In this document: in pieces, positions 1 to 6,857 of the stretch
How the letters are laid out: each line of letters opens with the position of its first letter
How positions within the stretch are numbered: position 1 is the stretch's first letter
Source of the DNA: Clostridium sp. KNHs205
GTDB taxonomy: Bacteria > Bacillota > Clostridia > Lachnospirales > Lachnospiraceae
Direction of reading: 5' to 3'
Assembly: GCF_000702945.1 (NCBI RefSeq)
Contig: NZ_JNLE01000003.1
Span: forward strand, 2,899,501 to 2,963,500
DNA: 64,000 nucleotides
Position numbers and translations under genes: made by a program
The notes under the pieces: generated by a model
Told to the model about the DNA's origin: nothing
Database searches by the model: none
What the model saw: only the letters and a program-made list of their open reading frames with translations

Positions 1-245
1 TCTGCAGCCGTTTCACAGGCTACTATCAGGGAAATAGAAGGATTAAGTGAAAAGTAAGGACCTGCACTGATAGCAGAGAAGGTAACATCAGCCAGTTTAA
101 AATCCACAGTTTCCACATCCCCGGAAGGTGTATCATGAAGTTCTCCGATATGAATAATCTCAGAATTTTCAAACAAACTTACATACCATTTTGCTGCTGT
201 AACAGCATCCTTGTCAAACCATAAATGCGGAACGATTTTTTGCAT
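1..245 (-). CDS. VOC-family (PhnB/glyoxalase-like) protein, 3' part outside window
   Basis: The reading frame opens at the ATG whose complement is CAT at 243-245, after a ribosome site (AGGAG on the minus strand, 253-257), and runs off the left edge, so only about 81 residues are visible. The protein begins [11 protein letters not shown] followed by an [10 protein letters not shown] segment, the usual opening of PhnB-like members of the vicinal oxygen chelate superfamily, often annotated as 3-demethylubiquinone-9 3-methyltransferase-like. Such proteins fold as paired beta-alpha-beta-beta-beta units. The substrate cannot be told from sequence, and the common methyltransferase name is not evidence of that activity. 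It is divergent from the acetyltransferase gene at 587. Confidence 0.8.
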   Translation of the reverse strand, partial: MQKIVPHLWFDKDAVTAAKWYVSLFENSEIIHIGELHDTPSGDVETVDFKLADVTFSAISAGPYFSLNPSISLIVACETAA

Positions 246-586
246 ATAAATGTCTCCTTTTTTAAGAATTCTGAGGTTTTATAACAAATTTATTTTTTAT
301 AAGATAAATGTTAACGTTTATCTTACTGATAAAAAGAATCTGCATACAACCGTTTTTAATATCTGAAAGCAACGTAGATCTATTTATATATTAACACAGC
401 CTTATTTAAAAATATAGACAAATGGATTTAACTTTATACTATTGATTAGCTGATAATATTCAGTTAATAAATATCTATTGACTTTGACGCGACGTTAAAG
501 CTTATGATTTTTCATGTAGACCAATGAAAGCTTTAATAGAAGCTTATTGAGTATACGCACATTATATCATGGGAGGAATACATAGT
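246..586. other. Divergent intergenic region with inverted repeat
   Basis: This AT-rich spacer separates two divergent genes. It contains an inverted repeat with 9-bp arms TTAAAGCTT at 495-503 and AAGCTTTAA at 528-536. A TTGACT (478-483) and a TATGAT (503-508) lie 19 bases apart ahead of the acetyltransferase, but that spacing is long, so the promoter call is weak. No coding potential is seen. Confidence 0.4.
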
Positions 587-1078
587 ATGACAGAGAATAT
601 TACCTTTGAACCAATGGGAAGCCAGGATATTGAAGCATTAACAAAAATTGCAAAACGAGCTTTTGATGAAGACAGCAGGATGCATACAAACAAAGCAGAA
701 GGTGGCCCGGAAGGGTATGATGATGGCAGTTTCTTAAGAAAATGGGGGTTGCACCCTGATTCTACAGCCTTTAAAATCTTTAAAGATAAAGAGCTGATAG
801 GAGGAATCATACTATGGATTAATGAAAATAAGCATAATTACCTTGGAACAATTTTTCTGGATCCAACGGAAGAAAATAAAGGGATCGGAACAAGGGTATG
901 GAAGCTGGTGGAAGAAAGATATCCGGATACATTGAGCTGGAGCACGGATACTCCTATTTTCAGCAAGAGGAATCATAATTTCTATATCAATAAATGCGGT
1001 TTTCATTGTGTAAAAATCGAGAAACCTATGGATTTAGAAGAAGGCTCCTATTGCTTAAAGAAAGAAATGAAGTTGTAA
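587..1078 (+). CDS. GNAT-family N-acetyltransferase
   Basis: This 163-residue protein has the features of a GCN5-related acetyltransferase. After a beta strand and helix comes a central segment, LGTIFLDPTEENKGIGTRVW, that matches the acetyl-CoA pyrophosphate loop pattern (Q/R-x-x-G-x-G/A, here NKGIGT). The C-terminal part has the usual YINKCGF strand-helix-strand. It would transfer an acetyl group from acetyl-CoA to an amine on an unknown acceptor. I place the start at ATG 587 because GGGAGG at 571-576 sits about ten bases upstream; the earlier in-frame ATG at 569 overlaps that ribosome site. It is monocistronic in appearance, with a TetR gene beginning 155 bases later behind its own promoter. 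Confidence 0.85.
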   Translation: MTENITFEPMGSQDIEALTKIAKRAFDEDSRMHTNKAEGGPEGYDDGSFLRKWGLHPDSTAFKIFKDKELIGGIILWINENKHNYLGTIFLDPTEENKGIGTRVWKLVEERYPDTLSWSTDTPIFSKRNHNFYINKCGFHCVKIEKPMDLEEGSYCLKKEMKL

Positions 1079-1182
1079 GATAAGACAATAGTAATGATAA
1101 CCAGGTTGCCGCGCAAACCACCTTTATAAGAGTTGCCGTAAGCATTTATTTAAGGTACAATAGTATCGTAATGAAAAAACTA

Positions 1183-1211
1183 TTGACAATAAATGAATGA
1201 TCGTTTATTAT
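1183..1211 (+). promoter_or_regulatory. Promoter with embedded TetR operator (autoregulation)
   Basis: TTGACA at 1183-1188 and TATTAT at 1206-1211 are separated by exactly 17 bases. The spacer and the first bases of the -10 form an imperfect palindrome, ATAAATGA-N4-TCGTTTAT, at 1189-1208. A repressor bound here would block RNA polymerase. The same 8-4-8 half-site layout recurs ahead of lon, so the site is assigned to the adjacent TetR protein by inference. Confidence 0.75.
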
Positions 1212-1233
1212 AAAACCATGTTGAGGTGATATC

Positions 1234-1800
1234 ATGAGAAAAAAAGACGATGAGAAAGAGAGAAGCATAAAAGATGCAGTTATTAAACTGATCCTTCAAG
1301 AAGGCTTTCATGGTGCTTCCATCTCAAAAATCGCGAAATTGGCGGGGGTTTCGCCGGCAACAGTTTATATATATTTTGATAATAAAGAAAATATGCTGCA
1401 GGACATTTATACGGAATACTCGGAAGAAATCTTTGATTATCTCCTAGACAGAGTAGACATCAAAATGACCGGACAGCAGTTGCTGGAAGTGCTTATCAGA
1501 AGTTACTATAATTATATTTTGGAGAATAGAGAGATTTACAGCTTTGTGGAGCAGTTCTCCAACTGTCCCTCCCTGGCCAATGGCTGTTCCGGGAGAAAGA
1601 AAATCTGCAACATTCACAGTCTTATGAAGGAAATGAAGCAGAAGCAGGTTATAAAAAATTACAGTGATGATAATTTGCTTGCGATAATTTTCTATCCTGT
1701 CAAAGCAATAGCAGCGGATAATCATAAAAGTGAAGCTGAAAGAGCAGATTTGCTAAAGGAGATGATACTAATCATACAGGAAGCTATATTGATACAATAA
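1234..1800 (+). CDS. TetR/AcrR-family transcriptional regulator
   Basis: A 188-residue protein with an N-terminal helix-turn-helix at about residues 10-55 (GFHGASISKIAKLAGVSPA then TVYIYFDNKENM), which is the classic TetR DNA-binding signature. The C-terminal two thirds are helical and variable, as expected for the ligand and dimerisation domain; it contains several cysteines (CPS, NGCSG, KICN) that could be ligand or redox sensors, though this is speculative. GAGGTGAT precedes the ATG at 1234. Its own promoter carries a palindrome, and a perfect version of that palindrome lies between this gene and lon, so it probably represses both itself and lon. Confidence 0.9.
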   Translation: MRKKDDEKERSIKDAVIKLILQEGFHGASISKIAKLAGVSPATVYIYFDNKENMLQDIYTEYSEEIFDYLLDRVDIKMTGQQLLEVLIRSYYNYILENREIYSFVEQFSNCPSLANGCSGRKKICNIHSLMKEMKQKQVIKNYSDDNLLAIIFYPVKAIAADNHKSEAERADLLKEMILIIQEAILIQ

Positions 1801-1825
1801 ATTCCAGCGAGATAATTTTGTTGAT

Positions 1826-1881
1826 TTGACAAAGAGATCTCGCAATTATTTAACAGTATAAATAAATGAATATTCATTTAT
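1826..1881 (+). promoter_or_regulatory. lon promoter region with perfect TetR-type palindrome
   Basis: TTGACA at 1826-1831 is followed after 17 bases by TTTAAC (1849-1854), a plausible but weak -10. Just downstream, 1862-1881 is a perfect 20-bp palindrome, ATAAATGA-N4-TCATTTAT. Its half-site matches the operator in the tetR promoter. It lies around the expected transcription start, a position suited to repression. Confidence 0.65.
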
Positions 1882-1902
1882 ACCAAGGGAAAGGATGATA
1901 GT

Positions 1903-4281
1903 ATGTCAGATAATTATAATAATAGCCAGGGAGTTGTCTTTCCTGTTTCCAATTCAGTCTTATTACCGGGAGTTGTAACAAAGGTTAATATAAAAACACC
2001 CGATGAGCTGCAATTAAGATATCTGAATAATGAAGATATCACAAAAATAATCCTGCCGCTAAAGCAGAATTTTGGACAAAAAGGATTAAAAGAAGAGGAT
2101 TTTTATCGAACCGGATTAACCTTTCAGGTGAATGAACTGGAGAAAACAGAAAGAGGTCTTTTGCTCACTGTTAAGATAGAAGACAGGGTGGAGATCAAGG
2201 AACTGCATTTTCTGAATGGCCTGATTCATGGAGAGTACGAACTCAGTCCTGAAATTACAGATCTGGATGATAAGAGCAAAGAGGAAATGCTTGATTATCT
2301 GAAGAAGGTAATCCGGGAAATCAGCGCTAAGTTCCAGGGTGGTGAACAATACAGCCGAATTGTGGATGAGTTTAAGGACTTAAATACCCTTATGGTATAT
2401 CTTAGCCAATATATGTCTATCTCAAATGATGAGAAGTATGAATTACTGGAAATAGAATCATTAAAGGCCAGAAGCTTAAGGTATATGGACCACCTGTTAA
2501 AACAGAAGGAAGCCATTGAACTTCAGCTTCAGATCTCTGAGAAGTTCTCAGAGAAGGCCAATAAATATTACCGGGAGTCCGTGCTCAGAGAACAGCTTAA
2601 AGTGATCCAGGATGAGCTAAATGAAGGGAAAGACAGAGGCAGCCAGAAAGATAAGGATTTCCTTGCAAGAATCAAAGAGGCAGCCATGCCGGCGGACATT
2701 GAAAATACAGCCTTAGAAGAATTGGACAAGTTAGAAGCCCAAGGACCTAACAGTTCAGAATATAACGTAATCCGTAACTATCTGGAGCTTCTGATCTCAC
2801 TCCCCTGGAGAAAGGCGGAGGCAAAGCCCATTAACCTTGAGAGAGCCAGACAGATACTGGACGAGCAGCATTACGGGCTTAATAAGGTAAAAGACAGAAT
2901 TATCCAGCACTTGGCAGTTATGAAGCTGAAAAATGATAAACGTGGCTCCATACTACTCCTTGTAGGACCACCCGGAACGGGTAAGACAAGTCTCGGTAAG
3001 AGTATTGCAGAAGCACTTGACAGAAAGTATATCCGCTTAAGTCTGGGCGGTATCAGAGATGAAGCTGAAATCAGAGGCCACCGCAGAACTTATGTTGGTG
3101 CAATGCCCGGAAGAATCATTCAAAGCATAAGAAAAGAAGGCTCTAACAATCCGGTCATGGTTCTTGATGAAGTAGATAAGCTGGTGGCCGGCGGTTATAG
3201 CGGAGATCCTGCCAGTGCCTTGCTGGAGGTTCTTGACCCTGAACAGAACAATACATTTACCGACCATTATATGGACCTTCCATATGATTTGTCCGATGTA
3301 TTCTTTATAGCAACCGCCAATACCCTGGAAAGCATTCCGGGTCCTTTGCTGGACAGAATGGAAGTAATTCAAGTATCCAGCTACACCATGGAGGAGAAGT
3401 TCCATATTGCTAAGAATTATTTACTTCCCGCTGTATTAGAGGAACATGGTTTGACGGAAGAGCATCTGGTAATGGAAGATGAAGTTCTTCAGAAGATTAT
3501 TAATGATTATACACTGGAAGCCGGTGTCAGAGGTCTGAAGAAGCAGCTGGCAGCACTTGCAAGGATAACTTCTGAGAAAATCGTATCCAACAAAGTGGAA
3601 ATCCCGTATCAGATAAAAGCAGCTGCATTGGAGGAGTTACTTGGAAGACAGGTATCAAGGCATGACAGAGCACAGCAGGACAATCCTCCGGGAGTTGTAA
3701 CCGGACTTGCCTGGACACCAGTAGGCGGTGAGATTCTCTTTATCGAAGCCACGGACATGCCGGGAGGCGGAGCTGTGATGTTAACCGGAAAACTTGGTGA
3801 TGTTATGAAAGAATCTGCACGAATTTCCTTAAGTTTATTAAAATCCAGGCTGCCCCTTAATTCCGTTAACTTTAAAGAAAGGGATCTGCATATTCATGTT
3901 CCCTCCGGAGCAGTGCCAAAAGACGGACCATCAGCAGGTATAGCCTTGTTTACCGCATTAGCTTCCCTGGTTACCGGTAAAAAAGTAGATTCAAAGATTG
4001 CCATGACCGGTGAGATCACCTTAAGAGGAGCAGTACTTCCCATTGGCGGACTGAAGGAAAAATTGCTTGGCGCTCAGAGAGCCGGTATCAATAAAGTTCT
4101 CATTCCAAAAGATAATGTGATTGATTTAAAGGATGTTCCAGAGGAAGTAAAGCAGCAGCTCACAGTAATTCCGGTAGAGACCATTGAAGATGTATTAAGA
4201 GAAACCTTGGAAATCTCACTGCCCAGGATTGAACATGTCTTCAGTCAGCAGGTTATGGGCGGATTAGCGATAGAAGTTTAA
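1903..4281 (+). CDS. lon: ATP-dependent Lon protease (LonA type)
   Basis: A full-length 792-residue LonA protease, which unfolds and degrades damaged or regulatory proteins in the cytoplasm as a hexamer. The N-terminal LAN domain (about 1-200) and a coiled helical region are followed by the AAA+ module with Walker A GPPGTGKTS near residue 354, Walker B VMVLDEVDK, and the sensor segment IATANT. The C-terminal S16 protease domain carries the catalytic dyad Ser677 (DGPSAG) and Lys720 (GGLKEK), equivalent to E. coli S679 and K722. The gene follows a TetR gene and a palindromic operator, which is unusual for lon and suggests induction by a small ligand rather than, or besides, general heat shock. 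It may be a second lon copy in this genome, which cannot be judged here. Confidence 0.97.
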   Translation: MSDNYNNSQGVVFPVSNSVLLPGVVTKVNIKTPDELQLRYLNNEDITKIILPLKQNFGQKGLKEEDFYRTGLTFQVNELEKTERGLLLTVKIEDRVEIKELHFLNGLIHGEYELSPEITDLDDKSKEEMLDYLKKVIREISAKFQGGEQYSRIVDEFKDLNTLMVYLSQYMSISNDEKYELLEIESLKARSLRYMDHLLKQKEAIELQLQISEKFSEKANKYYRESVLREQLKVIQDELNEGKDRGSQKDKDFLARIKEAAMPADIENTALEELDKLEAQGPNSSEYNVIRNYLELLISLPWRKAEAKPINLERARQILDEQHYGLNKVKDRIIQHLAVMKLKNDKRGSILLLVGPPGTGKTSLGKSIAEALDRKYIRLSLGGIRDEAEIRGHRRTYVGAMPGRIIQSIRKEGSNNPVMVLDEVDKLVAGGYSGDPASALLEVLDPEQNNTFTDHYMDLPYDLSDVFFIATANTLESIPGPLLDRMEVIQVSSYTMEEKFHIAKNYLLPAVLEEHGLTEEHLVMEDEVLQKIINDYTLEAGVRGLKKQLAALARITSEKIVSNKVEIPYQIKAAALEELLGRQVSRHDRAQQDNPPGVVTGLAWTPVGGEILFIEATDMPGGGAVMLTGKLGDVMKESARISLSLLKSRLPLNSVNFKERDLHIHVPSGAVPKDGPSAGIALFTALASLVTGKKVDSKIAMTGEITLRGAVLPIGGLKEKLLGAQRAGINKVLIPKDNVIDLKDVPEEVKQQLTVIPVETIEDVLRETLEISLPRIEHVFSQQVMGGLAIEV

Positions 4282-4396
4282 TTAATTGCTTTCAAACATT
4301 TCACACTCTTTTTTGCAGAACCGCAAAAAGCTTGAAGGTATGTGGAGATAGTGAAATCAATAAAAACATGTGCAAAGGCACAAGATAGGAGTTAAT

Positions 4397-4600
4397 ATGA
4401 AATTACAGGTAACAAAGGATACCTTAATAGGTGAAGTTCTAAATGCAGATAATACCACTGCTCCTTATTTTTTCGAAATGGGTATGCATTGTCTGGGCTG
4501 TCCCGCTTCTTCTGCTGAAAGTCTGGAGGATGCTTGCGCCGTACATGGTGTTGAGGTAGAGGAACTGGTAAATCAGTTAAATGATCATATAAATAAGTAA
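4397..4600 (+). CDS. DUF1858 domain protein (small putative redox-disulfide protein)
   Basis: A 67-residue protein beginning MKLQVTKDTLIGEVLNAD and containing FEMGMHCLGCPAS. This is the DUF1858 family, described as a hybrid-cluster-protein-associated redox disulfide domain, whose CxxC pair (here CLGC) is proposed to be redox active or metal binding. TAGGAGT at 4386-4392 places the start at ATG 4397 rather than at an earlier in-frame start at 4370. In many clostridia this domain stands alone or is fused to electron-transfer proteins. No partner gene is adjacent here, so its role is unknown. Confidence 0.85.
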   Translation: MKLQVTKDTLIGEVLNADNTTAPYFFEMGMHCLGCPASSAESLEDACAVHGVEVEELVNQLNDHINK

Positions 4601-4653
4601 TTAGTAGCAATTCTGTTTTTAACAGATTTATGACAGATTAGTGTAACCATAAC

Positions 4654-4776
4654 AGAGGATGTCCCCAGAAGTTTTCTTAAGCAGGTATTAGATTCAGTAT
4701 ATCGAATTCAATGATTCCTTATTCCGTATCTGAAAACTGATTTTAAGTAAAGATAACTGGTGCCATCCTCTTTTTT
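4654..4776 (+). terminator. Possible terminator with very long loop
   Basis: AGAGGATG at 4654-4661 pairs with CATCCTCT at 4764-4771, and the second arm runs into six T residues (4771-4776). The roughly 100-base interior is AT-rich and may fold further. It lies downstream of the DUF1858 gene. Such a wide loop is unusual for a simple intrinsic terminator, so a structured RNA is possible. Confidence 0.4.
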
Positions 4777-4913
4777 CAATAAGAATCATATTGTATATTA
4801 TATTTCTTGAATTTTATCATTTACTTTAGGTGGTTAAATAGCAGAAAAAGTATCAGAAATGCCGACAGAAGTATGGAATATTCTCATAGCTTTGAATACG
4901 TAATAGTTTAGGC

Positions 4914-4943
4914 TTGCTTCCCAATGGTACTTTAGTCTATAAT
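4914..4943 (+). promoter_or_regulatory. Promoter of the diguanylate cyclase gene
   Basis: TTGCTT at 4914-4919 and a perfect TATAAT at 4938-4943 are separated by 18 bases. The predicted start near 4950 gives a leader of about 100 bases that contains a terminator-like hairpin before the coding region. Confidence 0.6.
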
Positions 4944-4998
4944 AGAGTACATAATATCAATAGAAATAAATAAAAAGAAAAGCATCTGTATGTCTGAG

Positions 4999-5032
4999 AA
5001 GAGGGTACATGGTTATTGGTGACCTCTTTTTT
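4999..5032 (+). terminator. Terminator-like hairpin in the diguanylate cyclase leader
   Basis: AAGAGG-T (one bulged G, 4999-5006) pairs with ACCTCTT (5022-5028), followed by a run of six T (5027-5032). It ends about 20 bases before the ribosome site of the next gene and lies downstream of a promoter, so it would act as an attenuator. A 10-codon open frame (ATG 4990 to TGA 5020-5022, ending Gly-Tyr-Trp) overlaps the hairpin but has no clear ribosome site. Confidence 0.5.
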
Positions 5033-5050
5033 GACTGTAAAGACATATAA

Positions 5051-6586
5051 TTGGAGGCGTGTATTATCAAACGTAAATATACTTTATTTACTTTAGCTAT
5101 TTTAAGTATTCTTTGCGGTGTTCTGATAGGGTTTTATCTGTTCTCGTTGGATAAAATCAGCAATATCTATATCAGCAAGACCCAGGAAACTGTTTATAAT
5201 ATGAAAAAAGATATTCTTAAAGACACCGTTAACAACATTATCTCGGAAATTGAAGTCAGAAGGAAAACAAAAGTAAATTATCTGGAAAAGTTCATGACCA
5301 GAACAGCGGCAGTACTCAAGCTGAAGACGGAGCTTTCTGAAGCTGAATTCAATAATTTCATTATTACTTTTTTTAAGGGAAATCCGGACTATGATTTCGT
5401 ACAGGTAGTTCTATGGGATACCAGGGAGAATAAAGCTATTTATGATCCTTTGAACCTGTCAAAGGGCAATTGGGAGGATACACTAAAGGAGGTAGTACCT
5501 GAAATGGCTACCTATCGTTTAGTGACTCATGGTAAAAAAATTATCTTCCTTGGTATAAGCAAAGAATATTCTAATCAGCTGGTAAAAGCTGAGGTTTCTG
5601 ATATTATAAGAAGTACCAGATTCGGTGATAATTCTTATGTATGGGTTCATAAGATAATTAATTATACCGGTGGTGATAATTATGCAATACGGATTGTTCA
5701 TCCGAATCTTCCGGAAACAGAAGGAACATATCTTTCTACTAACACAAAAGATATCAATGGGAATTTGCCTTATCAGACAGAGCTGCAGGGTATCAATAAA
5801 AATGGAGAGCTGTTCTTTACTTATTACTTCAAGGAACTGGAAAGTGACAGAATATCTGAGAAACTGACCTATGCCAAGTTATACAAAGATTATGACTGGG
5901 TTATTGCAATGGGGATGTATCTGGATGATATTCAGGAGGACATTGATCTGATGAACCAGCAGAGCAAAACGCTTGTATCCCGGCTGATGCTGGTATTGCT
6001 GCTGGTCTTTGTCATTATACTGCTTATTAGTTATTGTATCATAACCCTAATAGAAAAAATACGTTACCATAATACCAGTAAGCTAATGGAATCGGAGATG
6101 AATCAGGACATTCTTACCAGGGCAGGTAATCGCAGAAGCGGTACAATTGATATCAATAAAGCCTTTAAATCGTATCAGAAAAGTGATGCAGACCCTGTCA
6201 TTATGATGTTTGATATAGATCATTTTAAAGGGATCAATGACGAACACGGACATGCAACAGGGGACCTGGTGCTGGTGGAAATCGTGAATGCCACCAGCGG
6301 TATTGTAAGAAGCTCAGACAAAATTATTCGCTGGGGCGGAGATGAGTTTATCATAATATTTAATGGCCTGCAAAAGAAAAATGCCCTGGCTTTTGCCCAG
6401 AGTATTTTATCTGTTATATCAGCGTTAGAGATATCTGTCGGAGAAACGGTTATAAAACCAACCATATCAATCGGTATTTCCTTCTTCCAAAAGACAGATA
6501 CAGAATCCATGGATATTTTAAAGAGAGCTGACCGTGCACTGTATTTATCGAAAGAAAAAGGTCGAAATCAGGCTAACCTTCTATAA
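5051..6586 (+). CDS. Membrane-bound GGDEF diguanylate cyclase with extracytoplasmic sensor
   Basis: About 510 residues. A membrane helix at about residues 10-30 is followed by a 270-residue extracytoplasmic region resembling a Cache-type sensor (VWVHKIIN, DYDWVIAMGMYLDDI), a second membrane helix (LMLVLLLVFVIILLISY) and a GGDEF domain. The active-site RWGGDEFIII is intact and an RxxD inhibitory site (RSSD) lies exactly five residues before GGDEF, so it should make cyclic di-GMP from two GTP and be product-inhibited. The start is uncertain. TTG 5051 is the only canonical in-frame start that keeps the first helix, but the ribosome site GGAGG (5053-5057) overlaps it; translation may instead begin at ATT 5063 or ATC 5066. 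Confidence 0.92.
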   Translation: MEACIIKRKYTLFTLAILSILCGVLIGFYLFSLDKISNIYISKTQETVYNMKKDILKDTVNNIISEIEVRRKTKVNYLEKFMTRTAAVLKLKTELSEAEFNNFIITFFKGNPDYDFVQVVLWDTRENKAIYDPLNLSKGNWEDTLKEVVPEMATYRLVTHGKKIIFLGISKEYSNQLVKAEVSDIIRSTRFGDNSYVWVHKIINYTGGDNYAIRIVHPNLPETEGTYLSTNTKDINGNLPYQTELQGINKNGELFFTYYFKELESDRISEKLTYAKLYKDYDWVIAMGMYLDDIQEDIDLMNQQSKTLVSRLMLVLLLVFVIILLISYCIITLIEKIRYHNTSKLMESEMNQDILTRAGNRRSGTIDINKAFKSYQKSDADPVIMMFDIDHFKGINDEHGHATGDLVLVEIVNATSGIVRSSDKIIRWGGDEFIIIFNGLQKKNALAFAQSILSVISALEISVGETVIKPTISIGISFFQKTDTESMDILKRADRALYLSKEKGRNQANLL

Positions 6587-6735
6587 GCATATAATGCAAT
6601 TAAGTTCCTTTGGGTTCATAGCCCATCTGTTTTTTAATTGTAATGCCAAAAACATGCAGATAAGTCAGGTATCCTCAAAAAGTCCATGCGGGAGTAGTTT
6701 ACTAAATCCATATAGTATCATAAATAGAAAGATAC

Positions 6736-6836
6736 TGCCGGATTTATTCATTAAGTAAATAAGCTTATGTGCTGAAGTTAATTCTATATATTTCTGGAAT
6801 TAAACAACTTATTTACTACATGAAATAAATCCGGCA
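6736..6836. repeat. Inverted repeat between convergent genes
   Basis: Perfect 13-bp arms at 6736-6748 and 6824-6836 (TGCCGGATTTATT and its complement) enclose a second nested pair, AGTAAATAAG (6754-6763) and CTTATTTACT (6808-6817). It sits between the convergent cyclase and GH5 genes and probably forms a large hairpin in both transcripts. There is no long T run directly after it, so it is not a standard intrinsic terminator. The bases from 6587 to 6735 hold nothing else I recognise. Confidence 0.55.
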
Positions 6837-6857
6837 TTATATGATTGATATTAAATC

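Noticed and set aside
4313..4330. Hairpin CTTTTTTGC/GCAAAAAG after lon as a terminator
   Set aside because: No T run follows the second arm, and the stem is mostly A-T pairs.
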